This document shows positions 46,660 through 54,761 of a stretch of DNA of 64,000 nt, one piece after another. The stretch spans positions 275,939 through 339,938 of the forward strand of contig JAGBCQ010000012.1 of assembly GCA_017937925.1 (NCBI GenBank), written 5' to 3'. The position numbers were made by a program, and so were the translations under genes. The stretch comes from Paraprevotella sp. Its GTDB lineage: Bacteria; Bacteroidota; Bacteroidia; Bacteroidales; Bacteroidaceae. Below the pieces are notes generated by a model that saw only the letters and a list, made by a program, of their open reading frames with translations, was not told the DNA's origin and ran no database searches. The stretch's first letter is position 1, and each line of letters begins with the position of its first letter.

Positions 46660-47730
46660 TTAGTATTTCCAGACCTCAAACCCCATATTAAGGGCAATTT
46701 GGTTGATTGGGTTAAACGTTCTTTCGTATAGTTCGCGGAAATGAGCACCATCCATGTCCGCCAGTTCTCTTGCCGTATAACCGAGAGAAATAAAATCCTC
46801 CATAACCTTTGGTTCCTTATTATTCTTAATTAGCAATTGTATGGAATGATGTTGTAATTCAGCCAATTTAGGCAAGTAAACGTTCAAGTCTGGGAGATTA
46901 TTACTCTTTGAAGAATTGATGCTGCCGTCAGAAGGAATCAGGTTCCATAACAAATCATGAGAAACAAAACTCCATGGGATAAAATGATCAAGATCATAAT
47001 CTTTCGGGTGAAGTTCCTTGTCAGTATAGATGCAATGAATAGGACCTCCTATTTCCATCACCATATCCCAATAATTATGCTGCCTTGCAAGTGAATTTCT
47101 AACTTCAGGACGAATCAATTTGCTAGAGATGGCTGGTACGTTGGGATTCCTTGTTTGCAAGAATAACGTAAGATTCCAATAAGCAAAATCTATTAAAATA
47201 TTGTAATGTGTATGCAGATAAGTGTCCCAAGCATTATTGAGAACGATGTAGAAATCCGAGTCCTCCTTGTACAAAGCATATAGACTTCCATTCTCCAATG
47301 TCTGGGAACGTTTGACCATCTCCTTGTCATCAGAGGTGTCAATCCATGGGCGCAGGAAACGAAAGGGAACATTCAGTGTAAGTGTGTTTAATAGTCGCTT
47401 TATCTGTTTGTCCTCTAATCTGCTTTTCAAGCCTTCAATGATTATCTGAGAATTGGCATCAATGGGAATCTGTGTGATGTGCTGTAAATCCATCACAATA
47501 TCAAATAGAGAATCGCTCTTACCAAAGGACAGGCGGAAATAGTGAATAGGATACCATGCATTTGCGACCATTCTGATTACGATGTCCCATACGCTAATTC
47601 TCGGATTGTCCGATTTTGCGTGTATCTGCATAATCGATACAAACCAGAAGAATTTGTATGTTGCAACCGTATTTGAGAAAATCTTCCCAAGCCGGTTCGT
47701 GGTAAGTATGTCAGACGTCGGTATTTGCAT
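46660..47730 (-). CDS. HNH-endonuclease domain protein, first gene of the five-gene operon
   Basis: The 356-aa protein has a C-terminal HNH-type motif: HCIYTDKEL, then YDLDHFIPWSFVSHDLLWNL (Asp248-His249), then INSSKSNNLP with the final Asn/Lys region. This is the DHxxP...N...K pattern of HNH nucleases, with only one Cys of the usual first CxxC pair. The N-terminal 200 residues are helical and unassigned. It leads the operon; an exact TATCTTTG promoter box lies 74 bp upstream. It ends 1 bp before the methyltransferase-HIT start. Cleavage of phage or plasmid DNA is a natural guess, not shown. Confidence 0.8.
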   Translation of the reverse strand: MQIPTSDILTTNRLGKIFSNTVATYKFFWFVSIMQIHAKSDNPRISVWDIVIRMVANAWYPIHYFRLSFGKSDSLFDIVMDLQHITQIPIDANSQIIIEGLKSRLEDKQIKRLLNTLTLNVPFRFLRPWIDTSDDKEMVKRSQTLENGSLYALYKEDSDFYIVLNNAWDTYLHTHYNILIDFAYWNLTLFLQTRNPNVPAISSKLIRPEVRNSLARQHNYWDMVMEIGGPIHCIYTDKELHPKDYDLDHFIPWSFVSHDLLWNLIPSDGSINSSKSNNLPDLNVYLPKLAELQHHSIQLLIKNNKEPKVMEDFISLGYTARELADMDGAHFRELYERTFNPINQIALNMGFEVWKY

Positions 47731-47803
47731 TAAATATTCATTATTTCTAAGTATGTTTTAATATCTGTGAATTTTCTTATTCTGAATTGTCAATTTTTGA
47801 ATA

Positions 47804-47811
47804 CAAAGATA
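47804..47811 (-). promoter_or_regulatory. -7 box of the HNH/MTase-HIT/Ntn operon
   Basis: The minus strand reads TATCTTTG, an exact match to TAnnTTTG, leaving a leader of roughly 65 nt. No other good promoter box was seen in the gaps further down the five-gene run. Confidence 0.5.
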
Positions 47812-47884
47812 ATAATAAATAATGTAAAAGCTGCAATGTTATGTGAAAAACTATAGTATTTTTTTGCAGAATTAACAATAAAAG

Positions 47885-47916
47885 GCAACTATAGGTGACA
47901 TTTTTCCTATAGTTGC
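47885..47916. terminator. Bidirectional terminator after the mobilization operon
   Basis: GCAACTATAGG and CCTATAGTTGC form a perfect 11-bp stem, flanked by AAAAG and CTTTT. It lies 45 bp past the stop of the last mobilization gene and separates that operon from the HNH operon promoter. Confidence 0.85.
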
Positions 47917-47960
47917 GCTTTTGAATAGAGACTTTCCGTTTCACTCCCTATAAGATTCAA

Positions 47961-48488
47961 TCAATACTTCAACCACTGAAGGGCCATTTGTAAAAGGCAC
48001 CAGAGTGAATATAGTGAAGTGGCATACGAGATGCCTGCCCACCACCAGAATACCTTGGGTGACAGGAACACTCCTTGACAAGACTTTATGAAAGACATGA
48101 TTTCTTCGTTCTGATTGCGAAATTCTTGTAGCTGCAACTTTCTATGGCAGGCAAGTAAATCGGTCTCAGACTGAATCAGTTTCTCTCTTGCAGATTGGAT
48201 GGCGGTTAAGCACTCATCGGTCATTTCAACCTTTAAGACTGTAGCCTCGGCCCGGGTTACAGCACGGCAGAATGCGAAAACAGCCATATTCATGCTATCG
48301 GTGGCAGCTTTCATCGCAATCACCATATCTGTTCCGTCTTTGCGAGCCTTCTCAACTTTTTGAATGCTATCGTGCAAGTTGCTTATCGCTTGCTTAAGAA
48401 GTTGAAGTTCATTGTCAAGGTTAGCCTTTTGTTCCTTGACCTCTTCCTGTTTGTCGATTTCTTCGACAAGATTACTATATTTGGACAT
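47961..48488 (-). CDS. Mobilization-associated coiled-coil membrane protein
   Basis: The 175-aa protein is largely a charged coiled coil (VEEIDKQEEVKEQKANLDNE; SAREKLIQSETDLLACHRKL). It ends in a single hydrophobic segment (FWWWAGISYATSLYSLWCLL), which predicts a C-terminal membrane anchor. It follows the relaxase gene by 12 bp, the place where Bacteroides mobilizable elements carry accessory mob genes. It may tether the relaxosome to the helper secretion system; that role is inferred from context. Confidence 0.65.
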   Translation of the reverse strand: MSKYSNLVEEIDKQEEVKEQKANLDNELQLLKQAISNLHDSIQKVEKARKDGTDMVIAMKAATDSMNMAVFAFCRAVTRAEATVLKVEMTDECLTAIQSAREKLIQSETDLLACHRKLQLQEFRNQNEEIMSFIKSCQGVFLSPKVFWWWAGISYATSLYSLWCLLQMALQWLKY

Positions 48489-48500
48489 AACGAATTGTAT

Positions 48501-49736
48501 TTAACGGTGTGGACCTTTATATTTTCTAATTGGTTTGCATAGCCAGTTGGCATGTTGGGCACAACGTCGAGCCTTCTCACGCTCATCCTCATCATCGTCT
48601 TTTCCCCAGTTTGATGGTGTGGAGCCACCGCCACCACAGGATTCAGAAACGGTTGTGGCAGCATCAACGTAGTTCATGAACAGTAGCATAGCCACATTCA
48701 AGACGTTTTCAATAGGCACAGATTCGTCAGGTGATTCGATGGTCTCCTTCATAGCCTTGTAAGCATCTACTGGCATTACGATGGAATAATTCTTTCCATC
48801 AACAGACAATATTTTCCTGAAGACAGATGGCGCTTCTGACTTGGATTGGGCGACGCTCTGATGTGCAGAGTTGTGTTCTGTGAACGACTTTCGTTCTGTA
48901 GTCTGAGTGGTGCCAATAGTATAACTGGGCTTATCAACGCTTGGAGCTACAGGATGAAGCTTCTTCCATGTGGCTTCAAGTTTAGGAATGGTTAGGTTAC
49001 GACCTTTGCCCAACGTGGATGACTTGAAACGGGAGTTACCGCGAAGTATGGTATATCCATGTAATATACCTTGCTTGTCACGTTGCTCATGCACTTTATA
49101 ACCACGACTTTCAAGCCCGTGCTTATAACTGCTCCAGTCGTAGCTTGACATTCCACGAAGGATGTTATAACAAGCTTCCGTTATCTCCTTCTCGTGTGTC
49201 TTGTGAATATCTTCGGGCAACTCCCATCCACGTTCAATGTTGATGGCATGGGCAGCCTTGACTGCACTATCGCCAATGAAGGAGTCATTCATCAGGTTTC
49301 CGTCAAGGTCGATTCGGTTGATGAGAATATGAAGGTGAGGGATGCCTGACTTCGCATCAAAGTGAAGACAGGCAAATATCTGTGCTCTGTCCAGATTGAA
49401 CTTGCTTTTTCCTTTCTTCTTACCTTCTTGGGCTTGGACTTCTTTTTTGAACTCATCGAGAAACCGAATCGCATAGTCGTACCAGTCATTGAGTGTCCAG
49501 CCCTTTGTTTCTTCAAGGGATGGGGAAACCTCCATTCGAAGGGTCGGCTTGGTGACAGGCTTGCGTCTGAATTTCGGTTCATACTTCTGATGGATAGTTT
49601 CCATCGCTCCCCACATGGCGAGAGGAGTAAGCCCATCGCCAAGATTACGTGTCAGCACTATGTCAGCACGATTATGCTTGGTGGCATAGTTCGTCATGGC
49701 TGAGCCATGCGATATAGACCTCGCTTTTGCTATCAT
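48501..49736 (-). CDS. Relaxase (MobA/VirD2-like mobilization nuclease)
   Basis: The 411-aa protein begins with MIAKARSISHGSAMTNYATK. It carries the three-histidine metal site of HUH relaxases: HFDAKSGIPHLHILINRID with His125, His134 and His136. The relaxase nicks one strand at oriT and stays bound to the 5' end during transfer. The Gly-rich tail near the C terminus (CGGGGSTPSNWGKDDDEDER) is a linker. It lies 4 bp after mobC and before the membrane accessory gene. No coupling protein or conjugation genes are present, so the element is mobilizable rather than self-transmissible. Confidence 0.92.
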   Translation of the reverse strand: MIAKARSISHGSAMTNYATKHNRADIVLTRNLGDGLTPLAMWGAMETIHQKYEPKFRRKPVTKPTLRMEVSPSLEETKGWTLNDWYDYAIRFLDEFKKEVQAQEGKKKGKSKFNLDRAQIFACLHFDAKSGIPHLHILINRIDLDGNLMNDSFIGDSAVKAAHAINIERGWELPEDIHKTHEKEITEACYNILRGMSSYDWSSYKHGLESRGYKVHEQRDKQGILHGYTILRGNSRFKSSTLGKGRNLTIPKLEATWKKLHPVAPSVDKPSYTIGTTQTTERKSFTEHNSAHQSVAQSKSEAPSVFRKILSVDGKNYSIVMPVDAYKAMKETIESPDESVPIENVLNVAMLLFMNYVDAATTVSESCGGGGSTPSNWGKDDDEDEREKARRCAQHANWLCKPIRKYKGPHR

Positions 49737-49740
49737 ACCA

Positions 49741-50103
49741 TTATCTTTTGAAGATTCCTTCTATTTCAACTAATCTTCGGATAAGGCTGTTAACGCCCTC
49801 AATCCATTGGCGCATGAACTGCTCGTTGCGGAAATACTTCTTACGCTGTTCCTGGGTAGTGCCATGAAGAGCATTCTTAATCAGAATGAGTTCGCCTCGG
49901 GCAGCTTTTAGTGACATCAGGGCATCTGCCTCCTTGTCGCTCATCATCACCTTTGGCTCCTGTCCCAGAGAGGTGTCGTGGATATATTGGCTTTTCTTCA
50001 GCCCACAGGCAGAAGCCATCTCTATAATTCTCTGGTTCTCGTCGGGCGTATAGCACACGGTGATACGTGGATTGCGCCCTTTGTGTTCTGTAATCTTATT
50101 CAT
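49741..50103 (-). CDS. MobC-like relaxosome accessory protein
   Basis: The 120-aa protein has a ribbon-helix-helix-like start (RNPRITVCYTPDENQRIIEM, then ASACGLKKSQYIHDTSLG) followed by a helical MobC-type region (FRNEQFMRQWIEGVNSLIRR). MobC proteins bind oriT and help the relaxase open the strands. It is the first gene of the mobilization operon, directly downstream of a 249-bp non-coding region that probably holds oriT. Confidence 0.85.
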   Translation of the reverse strand: MNKITEHKGRNPRITVCYTPDENQRIIEMASACGLKKSQYIHDTSLGQEPKVMMSDKEADALMSLKAARGELILIKNALHGTTQEQRKKYFRNEQFMRQWIEGVNSLIRRLVEIEGIFKR

Positions 50104-50352
50104 TTGTAGATGGTTTTTATCGTTAAGTTATAATTGGGATTGGTCAACCCGATGCGAGCCTGCGAGTATTGCAAGAGGTCAAACAGTCTGGCAAGTAGCG
50201 AAGCAGATTGTCGGACATTGACACTTCTTGTTTAGAGAGTACGAAAATTCAGGCTCCTTTAGGTGGCATTTCCTTTCCCTATCGTTATCTCAATTAGAAT
50301 GGCTGATTGCTTTGATGCTGAGTCTCGACAGCCAGCCATTCTCCATTAACAT
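50104..50352. other. Candidate origin of transfer (oriT) region
   Basis: The 249-bp gap upstream of mobC has no gene. It contains several inverted repeats: a 10-bp perfect pair AGAATGGCTG (50296-50305) and CAGCCATTCT (50333-50342), and an imperfect pair around CAGTCTG...CAGATTG near 50188-50215 within GTCAA...TTGAC. Position beside mobC/relaxase is the usual site of oriT; the nick site cannot be named from sequence alone. The 10-bp pair, next to the 50353 stop, could instead be that gene's terminator. Confidence 0.45.
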
Positions 50353-50895
50353 TTAGGGATTCACGACAACTCCTTTGATACTCTCGTAAGTGTCCTCATT
50401 CTCGTCTTTTTTGAGAGAGAATGCCTTGAGTGTAACCATAGGGAAATGAAGAGTAATCAAGCTGTTGTAACGAACAATAGCTTCAGAAATCTGCTTTTTG
50501 GACATCATCTCAAAGCAAAGTTCATCAAGAGGAGTGTCGCAATTAGTCCCCTTATGCACCACATCATCAGTAGAGACGAAACTTGTGATGCATGGCTCGA
50601 TAGCGAATTCATTCTCGGAGAGTGAATACTTTATCAATCCGTTCTGCTCCAGGTTGTACATGATGTGGAGCACATCCTTGGGAGTAACCTCCCAACGCTC
50701 TACGAGTTCGTAGAGATGGAAGAAGGCTGTAGGCCCATACACGAGTTGGGGATCTGTATCGTCTTCATCCATAGAAAACGATGCTGTGAGATGGGACATG
50801 ATGTCCATGAAGAACTTGGCATTAATGCCGTTCATGAGGAAATTGAACTCCTTCTGTGATAATCTTAGTGTCACGGTCTTGATGTTTGAAATCAT
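50353..50895 (-). CDS. Conserved mobile-element protein of unknown function
   Basis: The 180-aa protein is acidic and soluble, without a recognised motif. The middle (VERWEVTPKDVLHIMYNLEQ, then NGLIKYSL) looks like a winged-helix segment, which suggests DNA or partner-protein binding. It follows the DnaC-like gene by 33 bp in the same operon, so a role in replication or excision of the element is plausible. I cannot name the family. Confidence 0.6.
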   Translation of the reverse strand: MISNIKTVTLRLSQKEFNFLMNGINAKFFMDIMSHLTASFSMDEDDTDPQLVYGPTAFFHLYELVERWEVTPKDVLHIMYNLEQNGLIKYSLSENEFAIEPCITSFVSTDDVVHKGTNCDTPLDELCFEMMSKKQISEAIVRYNSLITLHFPMVTLKAFSLKKDENEDTYESIKGVVVNP

Positions 50896-50928
50896 AATTT
50901 TACATGATTTAGAAAGTTTGTGAATTAG

Positions 50929-51594
50929 TTAATTATTGCGGTATGTACCGTTCTTGAATACTATTTTCTCCACCATCTCGTTGAGACGGTCTGCGATGCG
51001 GTCATCGTAGTGCTCTCGGATTTGTTGTGGAGTGAGGTTAGTGGTGATGACGGTAAAAAGCTGCTCTTCGTAGCGCTTTGTCAACAGGTCAATGACTGGA
51101 GTATAGACATTGCCATAATCCATCACCTCCGAAGGCTCTGTGCCAAGATCATCGATGCCGAGCATATCCACACTGATGAGTTTGCGGTATGCCTCATAGT
51201 TGTTCTTGCACAAGTATGCAATGTATTTAGCATCCACTATCTGGATTCCGTATGTGCCATCGTTGAATGATTTTGGAATACGCAGATTGTTTAGTAGCTG
51301 TTGGAATGCTTTGAGCAAGGTGCTCTTGCCATTACCACAACCACCACATAGTAGCATGCCGAACTTGGGGGATGACGAGGTAAGCCAATGAGCTATCTCA
51401 TGAAGTTGATTCTCCATATCCTCGCCAGTACAGAAGCTACGGTGGCGATATTCCACCTCAGCCATCATTGCTGCTAACAGATAAGCATATGCCTCGTCTT
51501 CAGACATAGGCAACTTAAAACGAGCCTTCATAGGGCGACGCTGTAGTAGAGATTTCTTTAATGCCTCTACGTCGATTGTGAGTTTCTTTTCCAT
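50929..51594 (-). CDS. DnaC-like helicase-loader ATPase of the element
   Basis: The 221-aa protein is a DnaC/IstB-type AAA+ ATPase: Walker A GGCGNGKSTLL, Walker B MLGIDDLGTEP, sensor region VITTNLTPQQIREHYDDRIA, then DRLNEM. It probably loads the host replicative helicase on the excised circular or single-strand form of the element. Its start overlaps the upstream replication-like gene by 80 bp, which implies coupling. No transposase is adjacent, so the IstB reading is less likely. Confidence 0.85.
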   Translation of the reverse strand: MEKKLTIDVEALKKSLLQRRPMKARFKLPMSEDEAYAYLLAAMMAEVEYRHRSFCTGEDMENQLHEIAHWLTSSSPKFGMLLCGGCGNGKSTLLKAFQQLLNNLRIPKSFNDGTYGIQIVDAKYIAYLCKNNYEAYRKLISVDMLGIDDLGTEPSEVMDYGNVYTPVIDLLTKRYEEQLFTVITTNLTPQQIREHYDDRIADRLNEMVEKIVFKNGTYRNN

Positions 51595-51985
51595 TGCTTA
51601 AAATTGTGACAGAATCCTTTTTATTAAAATTATCTTTCTCTTTATCTTTTAAAGGGGTAAAGTTTGCCGTCAATTCATCCGTCAACTCTACCGTCAATTC
51701 ATCCGTCCAAATTAGTAGTGAATATTTGGACGGTACATGACGTGATTTGCCTTCAGTAAAAGAGATAAGTCCACGCTTGGCAAGATTCTTACGAGCGGTG
51801 CAAAGTGTCTGTTTGGACATGTGCAGCATCTCGCAGATCCGTACCGTAGAGCATGGCACTGGCATGTTCCAGCGGTGTTGGTTGCACTCATTCACTATAA
51901 AAGCGTAGAGTGCAACCTCGCTGGTGGACATGTACTCCAAAGATGAAGCACGCCAGAACTGATTCATGTAATCAATGTACGTCAT
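51515..51985 (-). CDS. Winged-helix replication-initiator-like protein
   Basis: The 156-aa protein has an N-terminal winged helix (EVALYAFIVNECNQHRWNMP, then STVRICEMLHMSKQTLCTAR) similar to DnaD/RepA-type initiator N-domains. A low-complexity region with repeated DELT (TDELTVELTDELTANFT) and a basic tail follow. It overlaps the helicase-loader gene by 80 bp and is preceded by the excisionase-like gene by 1 bp. Together with the loader it likely supports replication of the mobile form; this is inference from the pairing. Confidence 0.7.
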   Translation of the reverse strand: MTYIDYMNQFWRASSLEYMSTSEVALYAFIVNECNQHRWNMPVPCSTVRICEMLHMSKQTLCTARKNLAKRGLISFTEGKSRHVPSKYSLLIWTDELTVELTDELTANFTPLKDKEKDNFNKKDSVTILSNGKETHNRRRGIKEISTTASPYEGSF

Positions 51986-51986
51986 A

Positions 51987-52346
51987 TTATATTCCTCGTC
52001 TCATAGAGCTATTCGCTACGTATGCACGCGCTTCATCGTAGATGTCATTGACAGACTTACGAGAGGTCTGCATTAACCAGTTGTCAATTTCCGACTTACG
52101 AAAAATGATACTCTTACCATTCTTATGATAAGGAATGGTGCGATTACTCGTCCAACCGTAAACTGTCTGTTCGGCAGGATGGTTAGGGAGGTAATTGCAT
52201 AGGTCTTGCAGAGAGAACCAGGCATCAGCCTCTACATTGTTGTTAGACTGCAGAGCGTCGAACTTCTGTTCAATCGTCTCCAACTTCTTGAGGATGGTAG
52301 CCACCATTTGTGGCATCGCATCGAATGAAAGAACATCTGAATTCAT
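51987..52346 (-). CDS. Excisionase-like helix-turn-helix protein
   Basis: The 119-aa protein has a central HTH_17/MerR-type excisionase domain: WFSLQDLCNYLPNHPAEQTV, then YGWTSNRTIPYHKNGKSIIF and RKSEIDNWL. Such domains bind DNA arms and direct integrase to excise, and they also act as regulators. It is the first gene of a transcript running through the replication-like genes. The promoter and repeated operator-like sites upstream (52415-52600) are the likely targets of this or the integrase-partner HTH protein. Confidence 0.78.
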   Translation of the reverse strand: MNSDVLSFDAMPQMVATILKKLETIEQKFDALQSNNNVEADAWFSLQDLCNYLPNHPAEQTVYGWTSNRTIPYHKNGKSIIFRKSEIDNWLMQTSRKSVNDIYDEARAYVANSSMRRGI

Positions 52347-52414
52347 TATAGAATTGTGTTAAAGTTGGCTGCAGCAATATGCTACAGTCACTCTCTTTGG
52401 TAAGAAAGCGACTG

Positions 52415-52422
52415 CAAAAGTA
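52415..52422 (-). promoter_or_regulatory. -7 box of the excisionase/replication operon
   Basis: The minus strand reads TACTTTTG, an exact TAnnTTTG match, about 69 bp upstream of the ATG. A TTG at 52433-52435 (minus) is placed for a -33 element. A repeat unit (ATGGTGATTT, 52435-52444) covers this -33, so binding there would block the promoter. Confidence 0.5.
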
Positions 52423-52434
52423 TCGTTAAAAGCA

Positions 52435-52599
52435 ATGGTGATTTTGGCATGATTCCGTCCACCATCAATCCATCATTTTCTTATCTGTGTTATTTGCATA
52501 ACTCGTTGACAGTCAAGCAAAACGAATATTCAAATAAGTGAAAAATATTTTTATGGTGATTTCGTGGTGATTTGAATCACCATCAAATCATCATTTTTT
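52435..52599. repeat. Operator/arm-site repeats between excisionase and integrase genes
   Basis: ATGGTGATTT occurs at 52435-52444 and 52553-52562, with a GTGGTGATTT copy at 52564-52573. Inverted copies CCATCAATCCATCATTTT and CCATCAAATCATCATTTT lie at 52462 and 52580. One direct/inverted pair makes a perfect palindrome GGTGATTTGAATCACC (52566-52581). The two-cluster arrangement in a 367-bp gene-free gap fits binding sites for the excisionase, integrase arms or a repressor. Confidence 0.7.
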
Positions 52600-52624
52600 G
52601 GGATAGAAAAAAGGGTAAAAATGA

Positions 52625-52660
52625 AAGAAGCCACTCACACGCAAATGTGAATGGCTTCTT
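52625..52660 (-). terminator. Hairpin after the integrase gene
   Basis: AAGAAGCCACTCACA pairs with TGTGAATGGCTTCTT (one mismatch) around a 6-nt loop, 53 bp past the integrase stop, with A/T-rich flanks. It is a probable terminator of the integrase transcript and a partial barrier toward the repeat region. Confidence 0.75.
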
Positions 52661-52713
52661 GAAAAATGATGTGAAAGTCGCTATAAAAGTCGACTTGATA
52701 TAGTGATTATGTT

Positions 52714-54003
52714 CTACTGATTATTGGAACCGTCAGGAGACTTAATCTGGTCGTTTGAGAGGGAAATGCGGATTGCATCAGCGGCAGCCTCTTTCTTCTC
52801 ATCGACAATCTTAGCGTATATCTGTGTTGTGGTCACCTTTCTATGACCAAGCATCTTGCTGACGGTATAGATGTCTGTTCCATTGGTAAGCTGTAGTGTG
52901 GCATAGGTATGGCGGAAGCAATGGAAGGTTATGTGTTTCGTGATACCAGACGCTTCAATCCATTTCTTGACAGGTCGGTTAATCCATGACGGATCCTGCA
53001 AACCTTCAAATACAAGTCGGTCTGCATCGCCTCGTTCACCACAAAGTAGATAGGCTTGGTCAGATATCGGCATGTACTCTACACCTTTGGTCTTCTGCTG
53101 GGTGAAAAGAAGTCGATAGTGTCCCACGTTTTTCACCACATCACACCATTTCAACTGCTTGATATCACAGTGGCGCAATCCTGTTAAAGCGGAGAAAAGA
53201 GCAGCTCTTCTGAGAATATCGCTCTCGCATGGAGTAGAGGCAAGTTGGTTGAGTTCCTCCAATGTGAGGTATTCGCGTTGGCTTTCCTCGTAGGAAATGT
53301 TCTTCACTTTGGCTGCAAGGTCTATAGTCAGGTAACCATCAATGAATGCTTGATGGAGTCCTGCCTTGAAGATGGAGAAATAGGTAGAAGCTGTATTTGC
53401 CGATATGGTACCAGACTTACCTCCGCCCTTAGGCGCATTGAGGAGATAGTCCCTATAATCTTCAATGAGCGTTAGGTCGATGCAGCCAAATGGAAGAGGT
53501 TTGTTGCCTGTGTATAGTTTCATCAATGCCAGCTCACGGCTCCAGTTTACTTGAATTGACTTGGAGCTATTCCTATGGCGCTTCTCCTTCAGTTCATCGA
53601 AGTATTTGATGAAATCACACTTCGCTCTTTCGTTTTGAGCTGCTTGTTCAGCCTCGCTATCTGTGTACAATGACTGATTATCGTATTCGTGCTGGCGAAG
53701 GTCACGAACCTTATCGGCAAAGATACATGCCTCTTGGTCCTTTTGTGAACGGCACAAGATGATTCCATTGGCATCACGCTTGGGGCGATAGTAGGCTTTA
53801 CCATCGGCCAATGTTCTTCCAGAACTGTTCTTGTCAAAGATAGGAGTAGTTATAAACCGCCCAAGTGGCTCATGTTTGCGTAGAGGCTTATCCTTGCCTG
53901 GCTCAAAGACAGGAAAACTTTCTATGAGCAACGACCACTGCTCTTTGTATTCGGATTTGCGGAGTATTACCTTGAATACCGTGCGCTTCATTGGAGTCTT
54001 CAT
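52714..54003 (-). CDS. Tyrosine recombinase (site-specific integrase)
   Basis: The 429-aa protein has an N-terminal arm/SAM-like region and a C-terminal tyrosine-recombinase catalytic domain. The visible residues are Arg in ALTGLRHCDIKQLKW, His-x-x-Arg in HCFRHTYATLQL, the later His in MLGHRKVTTTQIYAKI, and the Tyr nucleophile in that last segment. It most likely inserts the element at the 3' end of dnaK, since its gene lies within 0.8 kb of a 15-bp repeat covering the dnaK stop. Its start overlaps the stop of the preceding HTH gene (ATGA), so the two are made together. Confidence 0.94.
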   Translation of the reverse strand: MKTPMKRTVFKVILRKSEYKEQWSLLIESFPVFEPGKDKPLRKHEPLGRFITTPIFDKNSSGRTLADGKAYYRPKRDANGIILCRSQKDQEACIFADKVRDLRQHEYDNQSLYTDSEAEQAAQNERAKCDFIKYFDELKEKRHRNSSKSIQVNWSRELALMKLYTGNKPLPFGCIDLTLIEDYRDYLLNAPKGGGKSGTISANTASTYFSIFKAGLHQAFIDGYLTIDLAAKVKNISYEESQREYLTLEELNQLASTPCESDILRRAALFSALTGLRHCDIKQLKWCDVVKNVGHYRLLFTQQKTKGVEYMPISDQAYLLCGERGDADRLVFEGLQDPSWINRPVKKWIEASGITKHITFHCFRHTYATLQLTNGTDIYTVSKMLGHRKVTTTQIYAKIVDEKKEAAADAIRISLSNDQIKSPDGSNNQ

Positions 54004-54563
54004 AACTTGATAGATTTATAGAGTTTGTCAATTTCTGATTTTGGAGCGTAAACATAGTTGCCTATCTGTCGGGTAGGGATGGAGAACTTGCGGATGTGAG
54101 CCCATACGGATGAATCATGGATTCTGAACTTCTTCGATATTTCTCCGATGGTATAGCAGTTCTCTGGTTCCATGTTGTAGGTTTTAGGAATTGGCTTTTG
54201 CGCCGCTTTCCTTACCTTCTTTCTTCTTGGGTAGCGCTGTTCCAGGTCTGCACGGTTCAATCTCAGTTGCTTTGTGCCAAGGTTGACTGCAGGAATCTTG
54301 CCTTTACGAATCTCGCGATACAAAGTGTCTCGTTCAACACAATAAACGGCAACGGCTTCCTGAACAGAAAGAAACTCTCTGATGTCAGGAATCTCCTTAG
54401 CCAGTTGATCATACTTTGCTTCTTTAGCCTCTCTGTCCTTCTTCCTCTTATAGGCAACATCTGAGCAGTGTTTTGAACAATACACAGAATCGATGGTGCG
54501 TATCTGGAATACCGCACCACAGATAGGACATTTCCTTCGAATCTCGTATTTTGCCTGAGCCAT
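54000..54563 (-). CDS. Zinc-finger/double-HTH partner protein of the integrase
   Basis: The 187-aa protein starts with a four-cysteine zinc ribbon (CPICG, then CSKHC), followed by two MerR/excisionase-type HTH segments: FLSVQEAVAVYCVERDTLYR, then EIRKGKIPAV; and YTIGEISKKFRIHDSSVWAH, then IRKFSIP. Proteins of this shape directly upstream of integrases are usual in Bacteroides mobile elements. It may select the direction of recombination or bind attachment-site arms. The gene overlaps the integrase by 4 bp. Confidence 0.82.
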   Translation of the reverse strand: MAQAKYEIRRKCPICGAVFQIRTIDSVYCSKHCSDVAYKRKKDREAKEAKYDQLAKEIPDIREFLSVQEAVAVYCVERDTLYREIRKGKIPAVNLGTKQLRLNRADLEQRYPRRKKVRKAAQKPIPKTYNMEPENCYTIGEISKKFRIHDSSVWAHIRKFSIPTRQIGNYVYAPKSEIDKLYKSIKL

Positions 54564-54696
54564 AAATGTTATATATAATAAGGTGTTACTACTGTTTGTT
54601 GAACATCATCGACCAAAGTGTCGCGTTAACGATTTGGTGAAAATATACAGTAAAAATCCGAAAAGTGGCAGAAAATTACAAAGTTTAACTAAAAGT

Positions 54697-54731
54697 AAAT
54701 CCCGCATAACTACTTGAGTTATACGGGATTT
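54697..54731 (-). terminator. Terminator downstream of dnaK, lying inside the element
   Basis: AAATCCCGCATAACT pairs with AGTTATACGGGATTT (one mismatch) around a 5-nt loop, 30 bp past the dnaK stop. By the proposed boundaries it belongs to the element and replaces the terminator displaced to 32872-32910. Confidence 0.88.
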
Positions 54732-54761
54732 CTATAATTGCTTATTATTTGCTTATCAAAC

